64,000 nt of DNA from Flavobacteriaceae bacterium (GCA_009827225.1 WUAI01000007.1:38155-102154); one strand, 5' to 3'. Counted from the stretch's first letter, positions 52,395 through 62,027 are shown. Numbers and translations are program-made. The notes: generated by a model not told the origin, from the sequence alone.

Positions 52395-52898
52395 TTACTT
52401 TAGACATTTAAAATAGTCGAATGGTTCGAGGCAGTCGTCGCACTTAAAGAGCGCCTTACATGCAGTAGATCCAAACTGACTCACCACATGTGTGTTTGTA
52501 CTGCCGCAAAGCGTACATTTAACTATTTTCTTTTTTCCCAACAAGGCTTCTTTGTCTGCCGAAGCAGATAATGGCGGCGCAATGCCGTAAGCCTCCATTT
52601 TGTTTCTCCCCGATTCACTAATCCAATCCGTGGACCAGGCAGGGGCTAGCACCAATTCGATCTTGGCAACCATTCCTTCATCTGCAAAGGCTTTGCGCAA
52701 ATCATCCCCAATCACGTCCATCGCAGGACATCCCGAATAGGTCGGTGTTAATTTTATCTCTACCAGCCCATCACTCAGCTTTGCCTCACGAATCACCCCT
52801 AAATCCAAAACCGTTAGAACCGGTATTTCCGGATCTGACACCTTTTCCAGGATCGGTATCAGGGATTGGTCGATATTTGGCTCATGTACCAGGGTCAT
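52395..52898 (-). CDS. paaD: PaaD, maturation factor of the phenylacetyl-CoA epoxidase
   Basis: A 167-residue protein with an N-terminal MIP18/SufT-like domain (KVSDPEIPVLTVLDLGVIRE, TPTYSGCPAMDVIGDDL). A C-terminal zinc ribbon follows: VKCTLCGSTNTH and FKCDDCLEPFDYFKC, giving two CxxC pairs. PaaD is needed for the PaaABCE epoxygenase, probably in Fe-S delivery to PaaE. Spaced by 1 nt from paaC. Confidence 0.93.
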   Translation of the reverse strand: MTLVHEPNIDQSLIPILEKVSDPEIPVLTVLDLGVIREAKLSDGLVEIKLTPTYSGCPAMDVIGDDLRKAFADEGMVAKIELVLAPAWSTDWISESGRNKMEAYGIAPPLSASADKEALLGKKKIVKCTLCGSTNTHVVSQFGSTACKALFKCDDCLEPFDYFKCLK

Positions 52899-52899
52899 G

Positions 52900-53655
52900 T
52901 TACCAGCTCATATTTGGATACGTTCTTTGCATATATTGAAGATCGGCCAACAGGTAACCCATATGTTCCGAATGCCTTCCTTCTTTTCCACCACTTATAA
53001 AAAACTTGCTTTCCGGAATGGTAAGGGTGGCTTCCCTCAATAAAGCGGTTACCTCATCATAATAAGCCTCTTTGAATTTCGATATATCAATTCCCACTCC
53101 TTCTCCAGTTACGAGCCTATCATCTTCTGTCATTTGAAATAATTCCTCGGTAAACCTCCAAAGATCATTGATGGCCTCTTGCATTTTGGCATGACTCTCT
53201 TCGGTACCGTCACCCAGTCTTTTGATCCAATCACCAGAAAAACGTTTATGATAACTAACTTCTTTAATCCCTTTACGGGCAATTGCAGCTAGCGTAATAT
53301 CCTTTGAGTGCTGAAGCTCTTCCATCAACATTAAATGAAATACATCGAACAAGTATTGTCGTGCCATCACATAGCCGAAATGTGTATTAGGCTGTTCAAC
53401 GAGCAACACATTGAGGTATTCATTTTCTAGACGCAAAAACGCTACGTCGTCCTCCGTTTTATTCTCACCAAGGAACTTGGCCGCATATTGATAATAACTG
53501 CGGGTTTGCCCGATAAGATCCAACGAGATGTTAGTTAACGCAATGTCCGTCTCCAGGCTGGGCCCATGACCGCACAATTCCCCCAGACGCTGACCTAAAA
53601 TCAGACTATTATCGGCAATTCCCAGGATATATTTATATAATGCTTGGTTCTCCAT
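52900..53655 (-). CDS. paaC: phenylacetyl-CoA epoxidase structural subunit PaaC
   Basis: A 251-residue four-helix-bundle protein of the diiron-oxygenase superfamily; it pairs with PaaA but has no iron centre. Recognised from YKYILGIADNSLILGQRLGELCGHGP, EDVAFLRLENEYLNVLLVEQPN, MEELQHSKDITLAAIARKGIKEV and the helix DRLVTGEGVGIDISKF. It stabilises PaaA in the A2C2 core. Spaced by 1 nt from both paaB and paaD. Confidence 0.95.
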   Translation of the reverse strand: MENQALYKYILGIADNSLILGQRLGELCGHGPSLETDIALTNISLDLIGQTRSYYQYAAKFLGENKTEDDVAFLRLENEYLNVLLVEQPNTHFGYVMARQYLFDVFHLMLMEELQHSKDITLAAIARKGIKEVSYHKRFSGDWIKRLGDGTEESHAKMQEAINDLWRFTEELFQMTEDDRLVTGEGVGIDISKFKEAYYDEVTALLREATLTIPESKFFISGGKEGRHSEHMGYLLADLQYMQRTYPNMSW

Positions 53656-53656
53656 A

Positions 53657-53941
53657 TTACATGTGTTTCACCTCATCCGGTAAATTGTAAAAGGTAGGGT
53701 GGCGATATACTTTATCCTGGGCCGGTTCAAATAATTCACCATTGTCTTCCGGATTGGAAGCGGTGATGTATTTGCTTTCCACCACCCAGATACTTACACC
53801 TTCATTTCTGCGGGTATACACGTCTCTCGCGTTTTCCAGGGCCATCTCGGCATCCGCTGCATGCAGACTCCCGAAGTGACGATGTTCCAAGCCGTTCTTA
53901 GATCGAACAAAGACTTCCCAAATAGGCCAATTTTTATCCAT
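53657..53941 (-). CDS. paaB: phenylacetyl-CoA epoxidase subunit PaaB
   Basis: A 94-residue protein with WPIWEVFVRSKNGLEHRHFGSLHAADAEMALENARDVYTRRNEGVSIWVV, the complete PaaB signature, and a C-terminal KVYRHPTFYNLPDEV. PaaB bridges PaaA-PaaC heterodimers into the larger epoxidase complex. Gap of 10 nt to paaA and 1 nt to paaC. Confidence 0.96.
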   Translation of the reverse strand: MDKNWPIWEVFVRSKNGLEHRHFGSLHAADAEMALENARDVYTRRNEGVSIWVVESKYITASNPEDNGELFEPAQDKVYRHPTFYNLPDEVKHM

Positions 53942-53951
53942 AACTATAATT

Positions 53952-54908
53952 CTAACTAGCTTGCGCTACTTTTTTCTTTGATTGTTTTTCGGCGTATGCC
54001 ATGGCAGCATCCCGCACCCATTCACCGTTCTCCCATGCAGAGACACGCGCGTTCATTCGTTCTTTATTACAAGGACCGTGTCCTTTGACCACTTGCCAGA
54101 ACTCGTCCCAGTCAATTGCTCCGAAATCATAATGCCCCGTTTCCTTATTAAACTTCAGATCTGGATCAGGAATTGAAATTCCCAATATGTCCGCTTGGGG
54201 CACCGTTTGATCTATAAATTGCTGTCTTAACTCATCGTTGGTCTTTCTTTTTAGCTTCCATTTCATGGACTGAGCCGTATGTACCGATTCCGCATCGGTA
54301 GGGCCAAACATCATAAGGCTGGGCCACCACCAACGGTTGAGAGCATCCTGGGCCATCGCCTTTTGTTCGGGAGTTCCATTGCACAGGGTTAACATGATCT
54401 CATATCCCTGGCGCTGGTGAAAACTTTCCTCTTTACATACACGAACCATTGCCCGGGCATAGGGTCCGAAAGACGTATTACACAATGGCACCTGATTGAT
54501 AATCGCAGCACCATCCACCAACCAGCCAATGGCACCAATATCGGCCCAGGTGATGGTAGGATAATTGAAAATGGAAGAATATTTAGCCTTACCGCTATGT
54601 AATTGATCGTATAATTCATTCCTTGAGATACCCAGTGTTTCACAGGCCGAGTATAAGTAGAGTCCGTGACCGGCTTCATCCTGCACTTTGGCTAAAAGAG
54701 CTGCCTTACGGCGCAAAGAAGGTGCTCGGGTGATCCAGTTTCCTTCAGGTAACATCCCCACTATTTCGGAATGGGCATGTTGTGATATTTGTCGGATATG
54801 GGTTTGCCTGTACTTCTCCGGCATCCAGTCTTTGGGCTCAATTTTTTCATCCCTTGCGATTCGGGCTTCAAAAATTTCTTCTAAATTTTTTACTTCTTTT
54901 TCACTCAT
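53952..54908 (-). CDS. paaA: phenylacetyl-CoA epoxidase catalytic subunit PaaA
   Basis: A 318-residue protein from the ATG at 54908; a longer start at 54929 would overlap paaE. The diiron ligands lie in [20 protein letters not shown] and [15 protein letters not shown], each with an ExxH pattern. Earlier [15 protein letters not shown] adds another Glu. PaaA, with PaaB, C and E, adds one oxygen atom to the ring of phenylacetyl-CoA, forming the 1,2-epoxide with NADPH-derived electrons. Its lysine-rich tail ([11 protein letters not shown]) is ordinary for the family. Confidence 0.96.
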   Translation of the reverse strand: MSEKEVKNLEEIFEARIARDEKIEPKDWMPEKYRQTHIRQISQHAHSEIVGMLPEGNWITRAPSLRRKAALLAKVQDEAGHGLYLYSACETLGISRNELYDQLHSGKAKYSSIFNYPTITWADIGAIGWLVDGAAIINQVPLCNTSFGPYARAMVRVCKEESFHQRQGYEIMLTLCNGTPEQKAMAQDALNRWWWPSLMMFGPTDAESVHTAQSMKWKLKRKTNDELRQQFIDQTVPQADILGISIPDPDLKFNKETGHYDFGAIDWDEFWQVVKGHGPCNKERMNARVSAWENGEWVRDAAMAYAEKQSKKKVAQAS

Positions 54909-54918
54909 ATCGTTCGAT

Positions 54919-55989
54919 TTATACGTCAAAATCTACTTTTATCTTCTCGCTTAAGGGAACCGCCTGACAGCTAAGTATAAAATCCTGCTGCAGTTCGTCC
55001 TCCTCCAAGGCATAATTTATTTTCATTTCTACTTCCCCTTCCCGAATCTTACATTTGCATGTGCTGCATACACCTCCTTTGCAAGCGAAGGGAAGATCGG
55101 CGCCTGCTCCTAAGGCTGCATCCAGGATATTGTCGTAGTCGCTGGTCATGGTAAAATGAAATTCCTTACCCGCATCCACGATAGTCACATCAACCCCCTG
55201 AACATTCTGCATGGATAATCTTTCCACTCTCTTTTTATCCTCTTCGGAAAGACCTGAAACGAACAATTCGTAATGAACATTCTCCTTTGGCATTCCCGCT
55301 TTGACCAATTCGTCACGGATTAGAAAGATCATCTCTTCCGGACCGCACAAGAACGCTTCGTCGATACCCGGGACAAACAGTAAGCTCTTGAATATTGCCT
55401 GCAATTTTTCCGAAGTGAACCGTCCATTAAACAACTCAATATCCCTGCGCTCTTTGGTGAGGAAATAAAAGATCTCAAATCGACCGAAATACTTGTTTCG
55501 TAGTTGCTCGATCTCCTCTTTAAAGATAATTGATTTGACAGTTCGATTCAAGTAGAATAACTTAAATTTAGCATTAGGTTCCTGGGCCAAATGCGTCTTA
55601 ATCATAGAAATTACCGGCGTAATTCCACTACCTGCGGCAAAGGCTACATAAGTCTTTTCTTCTTCCGAAGTAGGAACCCCAAAATTGCCACTTGGCGCCA
55701 TGATCTCTAACTCATCCCCTGCCTCAACCTCATCATTAATATAGGTTGAAAACTTTCCTCCTGGAATATGTTTGACGGCTACTTTCCATTCTCTGTCTAT
55801 CGGACTGGTGCAGAGGCTGTATGAGCGCCGCACATCTTCTCCATTAATACCCGTTTTCAAGGTAAGGTGTTGTCCTTGTTCAAAAGCAAATTCAGCATGT
55901 AATTCCTCAGGAATATCGAAGGCAACCACCGAAGTATCGGGAGTTTCCTTATAGATTCGCTTCACTTTTATCTTATGAAATGTAGCCAC
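54919..55989 (-). CDS. paaE: phenylacetyl-CoA epoxidase reductase PaaE
   Basis: A 356-residue electron-transfer protein. The FAD domain shows [29 protein letters not shown] and the NADPH domain [20 protein letters not shown]-terminal [2Fe-2S] ferredoxin domain has cysteines in [20 protein letters not shown] and FILSCQA. It passes electrons from NADPH to PaaA. First gene of the 16-gene operon: its promoter and a TetR-type operator lie in the 58-nt gap to tetR. Confidence 0.95.
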   Translation of the reverse strand: MATFHKIKVKRIYKETPDTSVVAFDIPEELHAEFAFEQGQHLTLKTGINGEDVRRSYSLCTSPIDREWKVAVKHIPGGKFSTYINDEVEAGDELEIMAPSGNFGVPTSEEEKTYVAFAAGSGITPVISMIKTHLAQEPNAKFKLFYLNRTVKSIIFKEEIEQLRNKYFGRFEIFYFLTKERRDIELFNGRFTSEKLQAIFKSLLFVPGIDEAFLCGPEEMIFLIRDELVKAGMPKENVHYELFVSGLSEEDKKRVERLSMQNVQGVDVTIVDAGKEFHFTMTSDYDNILDAALGAGADLPFACKGGVCSTCKCKIREGEVEMKINYALEEDELQQDFILSCQAVPLSEKIKVDFDV

Positions 55990-56011
55990 AATTGTCGATT
56001 AAAAAGGCATA

Positions 56012-56043
56012 CAAAACTAACGTTTGTTAGTTAAAAAAACAAG
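56012..56043 (-). promoter_or_regulatory. paa operon promoter with palindromic operator
   Basis: On the minus strand CTTG (56043-56040), a 20-nt spacer and a perfect TAGTTTTG (56019-56012). The perfect 18-bp inverted repeat AACTAACGTTTGTTAGTT (56015-56032) lies across the spacer and the first half of the -7 box. It stands directly downstream of tetR. A TetR-family dimer bound there would shut transcription off. Confidence 0.7.
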
Positions 56044-56047
56044 TAAA

Positions 56048-56608
56048 TTATACGATGCCTCGAAGCATCACAGCAACCATGTCCTTTTTCAGCACATTTA
56101 CATCGAGTTTTCCCCTCTTCTGATACCACAAATAAAGGGTTCGTAATGTTGAAAGAATAGAAAATAATATCACCTCCGGATGTCGGGGCTGAATCTGACC
56201 CACTCGGATACCTTCTTTTATGATTTTTCTGAAATTTTCTTCATAATCCTCCCTCATCTGCACAAAATCTTCCAGATCTTCCTGCTCCAAATGCATCCAG
56301 TCATTGTTTAGGGCCGCTAATGCTTCCGACTGATTTACGGTGATATCGATGTGTAGTTCAATTACTTTTTCAATCTTCTGTAAAGGTGAGTTATCAAGAA
56401 TAAGGATTTTATTCATCCCTGAAGTAAATTCCCTGGCAAGGTCCAGGACCAAAATGGAAAGAATCTCCTGCTTGCTCTCAATATGGTTATACAAACTTGC
56501 GGCCTTCATGCCCATCGCCTGGGCAATATCGCGAACAGATACCGCGCTATACCCTTTCTCTTTAAACAGCTGAGAGGCTGTTCCAACGATTTCTTCTTTT
56601 CGGGTCAT
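56048..56608 (-). CDS. TetR-family regulator of the paa operon
   Basis: A 186-residue protein starting MTRKEEIVGTASQLF (ATG 56608; an ATG seven codons earlier adds a weak leader). The TetR HTH is FKEKGYSAVSVRDIAQAMGMKAASLYNHIESK; the C-terminal ligand domain is helical and ends KKDMVAVMLRG. The operon opens 58 nt downstream through a promoter carrying a perfect inverted repeat, so a role as repressor released by a pathway CoA ester (for example phenylacetyl-CoA, as for PaaR and PaaX-type systems) is inferred. It may sit in the same transcript or be autoregulated. Confidence 0.85.
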   Translation of the reverse strand: MTRKEEIVGTASQLFKEKGYSAVSVRDIAQAMGMKAASLYNHIESKQEILSILVLDLAREFTSGMNKILILDNSPLQKIEKVIELHIDITVNQSEALAALNNDWMHLEQEDLEDFVQMREDYEENFRKIIKEGIRVGQIQPRHPEVILFSILSTLRTLYLWYQKRGKLDVNVLKKDMVAVMLRGIV

Positions 56609-56746
56609 GAGACTGAATTCTATGTGCAAGATACTAATAATGGCTAAACACCTGCCTCAATTTTGCCGGACTGAAGTTCTCGAATTTCTTATGATGTTGG
56701 TCTTCATAAAATTTCCAAATATGTACAGGATTTCAACTTTTCACAT

Positions 56747-56754
56747 TACTTTTG
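56747..56754 (+). promoter_or_regulatory. -7 box of the aromatic amino acid hydroxylase gene
   Basis: Perfect TACTTTTG, 7 nt before the ATG at 56762. No clear -33 box. This spacing leaves no leader. Confidence 0.55.
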
Positions 56755-56761
56755 ATTGTCT

Positions 56762-58525
56762 ATGGAAACGAGATTCGAGTCAAACGAACTTATCGACCGA
56801 TTACCACCGCACCTGAAGCAATATATAAAGCCGCAGGAATATGATCGTTATACCCCGATCAACCAGGCTGTATGGCGTTATGTGATGCGAAAGAATGTCG
56901 ATTATTTGAGCAAGGTCGCTCATGAGAGCTATGTGGACGGTTTGAAGCAAACGGGAATCTCAATCAACGAAATTCCTTCCATGTATGGAATGAACCGAAT
57001 TCTTAAAGAAATTGGTTGGGCAGCGGTGGCTGTTGACGGATTCATCCCTCCGAATGCCTTTATGGAGTTTCAGGCGTATAAAATCCTGGTTATCGCCAGC
57101 GATATACGGCAATTAGAAAATATTGAGTACACTCCGGCACCCGATATCATTCACGAAGGAGCAGGACATGCACCCATAATCGCCAGTCCCGATTATGCGG
57201 AATACTTACGGCGATTTGGAGAAATAGGTGCCAAGGCGATTTCCAGCGCCCATGATATCGAAATGTATGAAGCCGTTCGAGAATTGTCCATTTTGAAAGA
57301 AGCGGAAGGTATTCCTCAGGAGAGCATAGATGCTGCCGAAAAAAAGGTGGAAATGCTGCAGGAAAAAGAAGTGGAAGACTCCGAGATTTCATTAATAAGA
57401 AATCTTCACTGGTGGACGGTGGAATATGGCCTCGTAGGAACCGTAGACGATCCCAAAATCTATGGTGCTGGATTGCTGTCTTCCATTGGAGAAAGTGCCT
57501 GGTGCATGCAATCGGCCGTGAAGAAAATACCATATTCCATAGATGCCGCCTACCAGGAATTTGATATTACCAAACCTCAACCCCAACTATTTGTGACACC
57601 GGATTTCGCTTATCTGCAAGAGGTGCTTGAAGAATTTGCCAATACCATGGCAGTGCGTAAAGGAGGATGGCGAGGTTTGAAGAAACTTATAGAGTCCAGG
57701 CAATTAGGAACCATCGAATTGAGCACCGGACTTCAAATAAGCGGTGTTTTTACCCGAATGATCCAAAACGAAGACAATGAAGTGGTGTATTTTGAGACAG
57801 AAGGAGAAACCGCTTTGGCATATCGGGAAAAAGAGGTAATTGGTCATGGAACAAGTCGTCACAAAAATGGTTTCCGATCACCTTTAGGTAAACTGAAAGG
57901 CATCAATTTGTCAATCGAAAATATGGGTCCGCGTGATCTACAGGCCTATAATTTCTATGATGGCAAGCCGATTTCATTTGAGTTTGAAAGTGGAATTACA
58001 GTGGATGGCCTGAACGTGACAGGAATGCGAAATCTGAACGGAAAACTAATGCTGATCCAGTTTACCAACTGTACAGTGCGATACAAAGATGAAATCCTCT
58101 TTGCTCCGGAAGACGGAGATTTTGATATGGCCGTAGGGAAAGAAATTGTTTCTGCCTTCGCCGGTGCCGCCGATTATCTTTCGTTTGAGGTGACACAGCA
58201 TGTAAGCAGTACTAAAACGATCAAACACGTAATCTCCGAATCAGAAAAGGAGCTCAATGCTTTATATAAAGCTGTTCGGGAAATCCGACAAGGAGCGGAA
58301 AACAAGCTTTCGCTGGAAGAAATTTTCAGTCGAATAAAAAAAGATCATCCCAATGATTGGTTGCTTTCCCTTGAGATCTATGAACTGGTCGCCGGTAATG
58401 AAAAGTCCCTTTCTCAAACGGTATTGGATCATTTAAAAGATCTAATTAAGAAACGACCGGAATTTGGTCATTTGATCAACAATGGTCTGGAATTGATCAG
58501 GGCACAATTGAATGTAACATCTTAA
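56762..58525 (+). CDS. aromatic amino acid (phenylalanine) hydroxylase, long bacteroidete form
   Basis: A 587-residue protein from the ATG at 56762. The catalytic half (about 1-330) has the iron-binding triad: His131 and His136 in PDIIHEGAGHAP and Glu221 in HWWTVEYGLVG. NAVWRYVMR and a YGAGLLSSIGE segment match pterin-dependent phenylalanine 4-monooxygenases. The C-terminal 250 residues (from about 340) are absent from the classical bacterial enzyme of about 270 residues and have no familiar motif. It should turn Phe into Tyr with a pterin cofactor. Divergent from tetR; rhodanese follows 9 nt later. Confidence 0.85.
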   Translation: METRFESNELIDRLPPHLKQYIKPQEYDRYTPINQAVWRYVMRKNVDYLSKVAHESYVDGLKQTGISINEIPSMYGMNRILKEIGWAAVAVDGFIPPNAFMEFQAYKILVIASDIRQLENIEYTPAPDIIHEGAGHAPIIASPDYAEYLRRFGEIGAKAISSAHDIEMYEAVRELSILKEAEGIPQESIDAAEKKVEMLQEKEVEDSEISLIRNLHWWTVEYGLVGTVDDPKIYGAGLLSSIGESAWCMQSAVKKIPYSIDAAYQEFDITKPQPQLFVTPDFAYLQEVLEEFANTMAVRKGGWRGLKKLIESRQLGTIELSTGLQISGVFTRMIQNEDNEVVYFETEGETALAYREKEVIGHGTSRHKNGFRSPLGKLKGINLSIENMGPRDLQAYNFYDGKPISFEFESGITVDGLNVTGMRNLNGKLMLIQFTNCTVRYKDEILFAPEDGDFDMAVGKEIVSAFAGAADYLSFEVTQHVSSTKTIKHVISESEKELNALYKAVREIRQGAENKLSLEEIFSRIKKDHPNDWLLSLEIYELVAGNEKSLSQTVLDHLKDLIKKRPEFGHLINNGLELIRAQLNVTS

Positions 58526-58534
58526 AATTATTTT

Positions 58535-58837
58535 ATGGGATTGTTCGGTTTATTCGGAAATAAAAAGAAAAAGATTCAAGATTTTCAAACCAGGGGCGCC
58601 ATCATATTGGATGTTCGCACTAAAGGAGAATATGATAACGGTGCCATACCCGGCTCCAGGCATATTCCCTTACAGCAGATTTCTGTTAAACTTTCGGAAA
58701 TAAAAAAGTGGAACAAACCCGTAATAACTTGCTGCGCCAGTGGAATGCGCAGCGGAACCGCTGCCGGCATACTTCGACAAAATGGAGTAGAAGCGATGAA
58801 TGGAGGAGGCTGGCAATCACTCTACCAAAAATTATAG
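58535..58837 (+). CDS. single-domain rhodanese-like protein
   Basis: A 100-residue protein. After a basic N-terminus (NKKKKIQ) comes a rhodanese domain: GAIILDVRTKGEYDNGAIPGSRHIPL and the active loop CCASGMRSG with catalytic Cys67. It probably carries persulfide sulfur in the cytoplasm. It lies 9 nt after the hydroxylase and may be co-transcribed, though a shared role is not evident. Confidence 0.9.
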   Translation: MGLFGLFGNKKKKIQDFQTRGAIILDVRTKGEYDNGAIPGSRHIPLQQISVKLSEIKKWNKPVITCCASGMRSGTAAGILRQNGVEAMNGGGWQSLYQKL

Positions 58838-58920
58838 GGTTTTTCCCCTTTAATTACAGTCATTTTTAATTTTCTGATTATCAGTATTTTGTAGTTTAGT
58901 CTCTACTAAAATCTTGAACT

Positions 58921-59247
58921 ATGTATCATTATAAAGCATTTGTCAAAGACGTTTACGACGGTGACACTATTACAGCTGTTGTAGATTTAGGTTTTCTACA
59001 TTACCAGGAGATGAAGCTTCGGCTTTATGGCATTGACACCCCGGAACTTCGGGGACCCGAACGCCCGCAAGGATTAATTGTACGCGATATACTGCGTGAA
59101 ATGATCCTGGAAAAAGATGTAGAGATCCATACCTACAAAGACAAACAAGGAAAGTATGGTCGTTACCTGGCGACGATTATGCTGGATGGTGTCAATGTAA
59201 ACGAATGGTTAGTTGATAATGGCCACGCTACCGTCTACCTACCATAA
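58921..59247 (+). CDS. thermonuclease (SNase)-family protein
   Basis: A 108-residue OB-fold nuclease-like protein. It keeps the SNase catalytic set: Asp13 and Asp15 in VYDGDTI, Arg34 in LRLYGIDTPEL, Asp39, Glu42 and Arg81 in KYGRYLATI. No signal peptide is visible, which is unusual for this family, where most members are secreted. It is near minimal length. Converges on the outer-membrane gene with a 14-nt gap and no clear terminator. Confidence 0.85.
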   Translation: MYHYKAFVKDVYDGDTITAVVDLGFLHYQEMKLRLYGIDTPELRGPERPQGLIVRDILREMILEKDVEIHTYKDKQGKYGRYLATIMLDGVNVNEWLVDNGHATVYLP

Positions 59248-59261
59248 TATTTGTGTATAAG

Positions 59262-62027
59262 CTATAAATCATATTTCACCACCAACATTAGAATTCTCGG
59301 TAAAACGAAATACTGACTTGTGGTATTGAACTGATCATTAAAGCTATCATTGTTCGTGGCTTCATTGTTCAAGATGTTCGTCGCTTGCAACGAGAATTCC
59401 CACGGACTTTCCCCTTTTTGATAATAGAGAGTCGCATTCATGAAGGAATAATCATTCTCCACCGTATTGTTCGCGTCCCGGTAGAAATAGAAATCCCAGT
59501 TGGCCGACAACGAAAAATGTTTTAAAAAATTGATATCCACATTCACGAAAGGGGTTTGCGTGTAGAAGGTTTGTTCCAAACCACCATTGTCGTATTGGTT
59601 GATGGTAAGTCTGTATCCCGTTTCAAAGTTGGGCCAGTCACGGAAACTACTTCTTATACTTCCTCGATATCCCTGTGTAAAGCTTTCACTCAGTTGAATA
59701 GTCTCCGTGCTCGTTGGGTTTCCACCACCATCAATTTCTCTCCGTTGAATGATATTGTTGGATTTATTCAAGGCCAAATTAGCGCTCGCACTTAACTGTA
59801 TCTTCTTTATCCTTTTGCTCCAACGGGCTACCGCTGAAAACGTCTCATCCGGAAAATTACTATCGATATTCACAGGACTACTCACCTGATTAATAGCGAC
59901 GATATCGGTATTCCTTTTAATTCCATCGACTCTCCTGGTATAGGTTAGAGAAGCATTTACATTGGTGTAGTTGAACATATTAAAACTGAAATAACTCAGG
60001 TTATACGATTGCGAAAGCGCATTCTCTAAAAATCTGTTCCCTCGAAATAATTGGTTGTAATTATTGAAAACATAGGCTTCTGCGAAATTGTTAATGTCCG
60101 TATAATCGGCAGTATATGAATAGTTAAAACGCAGACTTTCGCTTTTCTTCAACTCCAGGATGGCGTTCAAATCGGGCAATAGCAACCAATCGTTTTGAGT
60201 AACTGTAGTTCCGGATTGTCTGTTTCGTATGTTATAATTGTGTAGGGTGACTCCCGGCGTAAAGGTAAACTTACCGGTACGGAACTTATAATGCATTCCC
60301 AGGAACAAATCCCTAAAACCATAAGTAACATCATTGGTTAAAGACTCCTCTTCACCATTTATCCCGGGGGTTTCTTCCAAATCCACTGAGGAATTGTCAT
60401 CCAGCAATTGAAAAATATTCGAGTTGAAGGACTGATCGCTAAAAGTTCCCCCTAATGTGAAATTCAAATTACTTTTATTATTGATCACATAGTAATAATC
60501 GATCTTGGCATCCAGTTTATGGGTCCTCACATTCTTCTGCTGATTGATATTGAACCGGTTCTGTAAAGTGTCCAAAGGTAATATCCCGGGGAATGGTTGT
60601 AAATCGGTAACAGCTTGGTAAAACGGATCTTCATCCTGCCATAAATGCTGTACCTGTCCGGCGAAAATATTATCATCATCGAGCGTGAAATAAGCATTTA
60701 CATTCTGGTTCACCGAAGCAGGTTTGTTTTCTTTCACTTCGGAAATATCATTGGAAAGTTCATCGAACTGGGACAAGGTCGAAGCTTGCTCACTTTGATC
60801 TGAAACTTTGACCAAAGCATCATAATCCAATTGAAAGTTGGTGTTGGGTTTGAATATGCTGCTTAACTTAAACATGCCCAACTGGTTTCTCTGTTCGGTA
60901 TTGTTGGTGGTGTTTTCTATAGACCCCGTCGAAATATATTGAGTGATCGAGTTGGTCACAAAATTGGTCTTACTATCTGAAAGGATCGAGAAACCGCTCA
61001 CATCCCACTTTTTGCTGGCTCGCCAGCTGAAGTTTCCTGCAAAGAAGTTTGTTTCAATAGCCTGTGCCCGATTGTTCTGGGCCAGCGCAAAACCAAGGTC
61101 ACTCTGACTTACATTAAAGTTGGTTCCACCTCCCCGGTTGAAATTCCGGAAGCCCCCCGTAAAATTGAAAAAGTCTCTCCAGGTGAAAGGGACTTCACCA
61201 ATGTCATTAAAATCGGTGATGAAGTTCAAACTGTACTTCGGACTGTAATAAAACAGTTTGGGATGCACCAGGTACCTGGCTTCACTTTCGTCATCCAAAC
61301 CTGCACCGGCGGTAACTTCGCCAAACCAGAAGTTCTTTTTCCCTTCTTTGAGCTTGATATTGATAGCCACATTGTCCTGGTCATTCCCCAAGCCGCGCAT
61401 TTGGTCCACTTCGTTATAATTCCGAAGCACCTCCACTTTATCCACGGCATCTGCCGGAATATTTTTAGTCGCAAGTTTGGAATCGCCATCAAAGAAATCC
61501 TTTCCTTCCACCATTACTTTTTGAACTGCCTTCCCTTCAACTTCAATTTCACCTTCATCGTTAACTTCGACACCGGGAAGATTCTTCATGACGTCACCCA
61601 ATTTCTTTTCATCACCACGATTAAATGAGTCGGCATTGTAGACAATCGTATCTCCACGAACCACCACCGGCATTTCATACACCAATTCCACGCCCTCAAG
61701 CTGTGCCGCAGACTGTTTCAGTACAAAATTTTGCGATAAATTCTCTGAATCCTCAGGGACGTTTATTTCAATTTCAGAATTCTCATAACCCAGAAAACTG
61801 GCTTTCAGGATATAAGTGTTGTTCTTCGGAAGGTTCAGCTGAAATCGCCCTTCCGAATTGGTGATCGCATAAGATTCAATATTTCCTGAGGACTTTTCCG
61901 TAGCAATCACATTAGCCAACTCCAGAGGAGTTCCAATAGAGTCTTTGATGGTTCCCCTCACTTTAATGGATTGTGCGGAGACACCAGCCACCCAAAACAA
62001 TATCAGGATACATAATACTTTTTTCAT
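59262..62027 (-). CDS. outer-membrane TonB-type barrel protein with carboxypeptidase-like N-domain
   Basis: A 921-residue protein with a signal peptide (MKKVLCILILFWVAGVSAQ). A CarboxypepD_reg-like beta-sandwich (KVRGTIKDSIGTPLELANVIA, SEGRFQLNLPKNNTYILKASFLGYE) is followed by a plug-like domain (GDVMKNLPGVEVNDEGEIEVEGKAVQKVMVEGKDFFDG). A large barrel ends in LPRILMLVVKYDL. This matches flavobacterial TonB-dependent-receptor-like or 'outer membrane beta-barrel' proteins. Two GLPGLI genes lie directly upstream in the same direction, a frequent pairing. Likely involved in uptake or metal handling; substrate unknown. Confidence 0.85.
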   Translation of the reverse strand: MKKVLCILILFWVAGVSAQSIKVRGTIKDSIGTPLELANVIATEKSSGNIESYAITNSEGRFQLNLPKNNTYILKASFLGYENSEIEINVPEDSENLSQNFVLKQSAAQLEGVELVYEMPVVVRGDTIVYNADSFNRGDEKKLGDVMKNLPGVEVNDEGEIEVEGKAVQKVMVEGKDFFDGDSKLATKNIPADAVDKVEVLRNYNEVDQMRGLGNDQDNVAINIKLKEGKKNFWFGEVTAGAGLDDESEARYLVHPKLFYYSPKYSLNFITDFNDIGEVPFTWRDFFNFTGGFRNFNRGGGTNFNVSQSDLGFALAQNNRAQAIETNFFAGNFSWRASKKWDVSGFSILSDSKTNFVTNSITQYISTGSIENTTNNTEQRNQLGMFKLSSIFKPNTNFQLDYDALVKVSDQSEQASTLSQFDELSNDISEVKENKPASVNQNVNAYFTLDDDNIFAGQVQHLWQDEDPFYQAVTDLQPFPGILPLDTLQNRFNINQQKNVRTHKLDAKIDYYYVINNKSNLNFTLGGTFSDQSFNSNIFQLLDDNSSVDLEETPGINGEEESLTNDVTYGFRDLFLGMHYKFRTGKFTFTPGVTLHNYNIRNRQSGTTVTQNDWLLLPDLNAILELKKSESLRFNYSYTADYTDINNFAEAYVFNNYNQLFRGNRFLENALSQSYNLSYFSFNMFNYTNVNASLTYTRRVDGIKRNTDIVAINQVSSPVNIDSNFPDETFSAVARWSKRIKKIQLSASANLALNKSNNIIQRREIDGGGNPTSTETIQLSESFTQGYRGSIRSSFRDWPNFETGYRLTINQYDNGGLEQTFYTQTPFVNVDINFLKHFSLSANWDFYFYRDANNTVENDYSFMNATLYYQKGESPWEFSLQATNILNNEATNNDSFNDQFNTTSQYFVLPRILMLVVKYDL

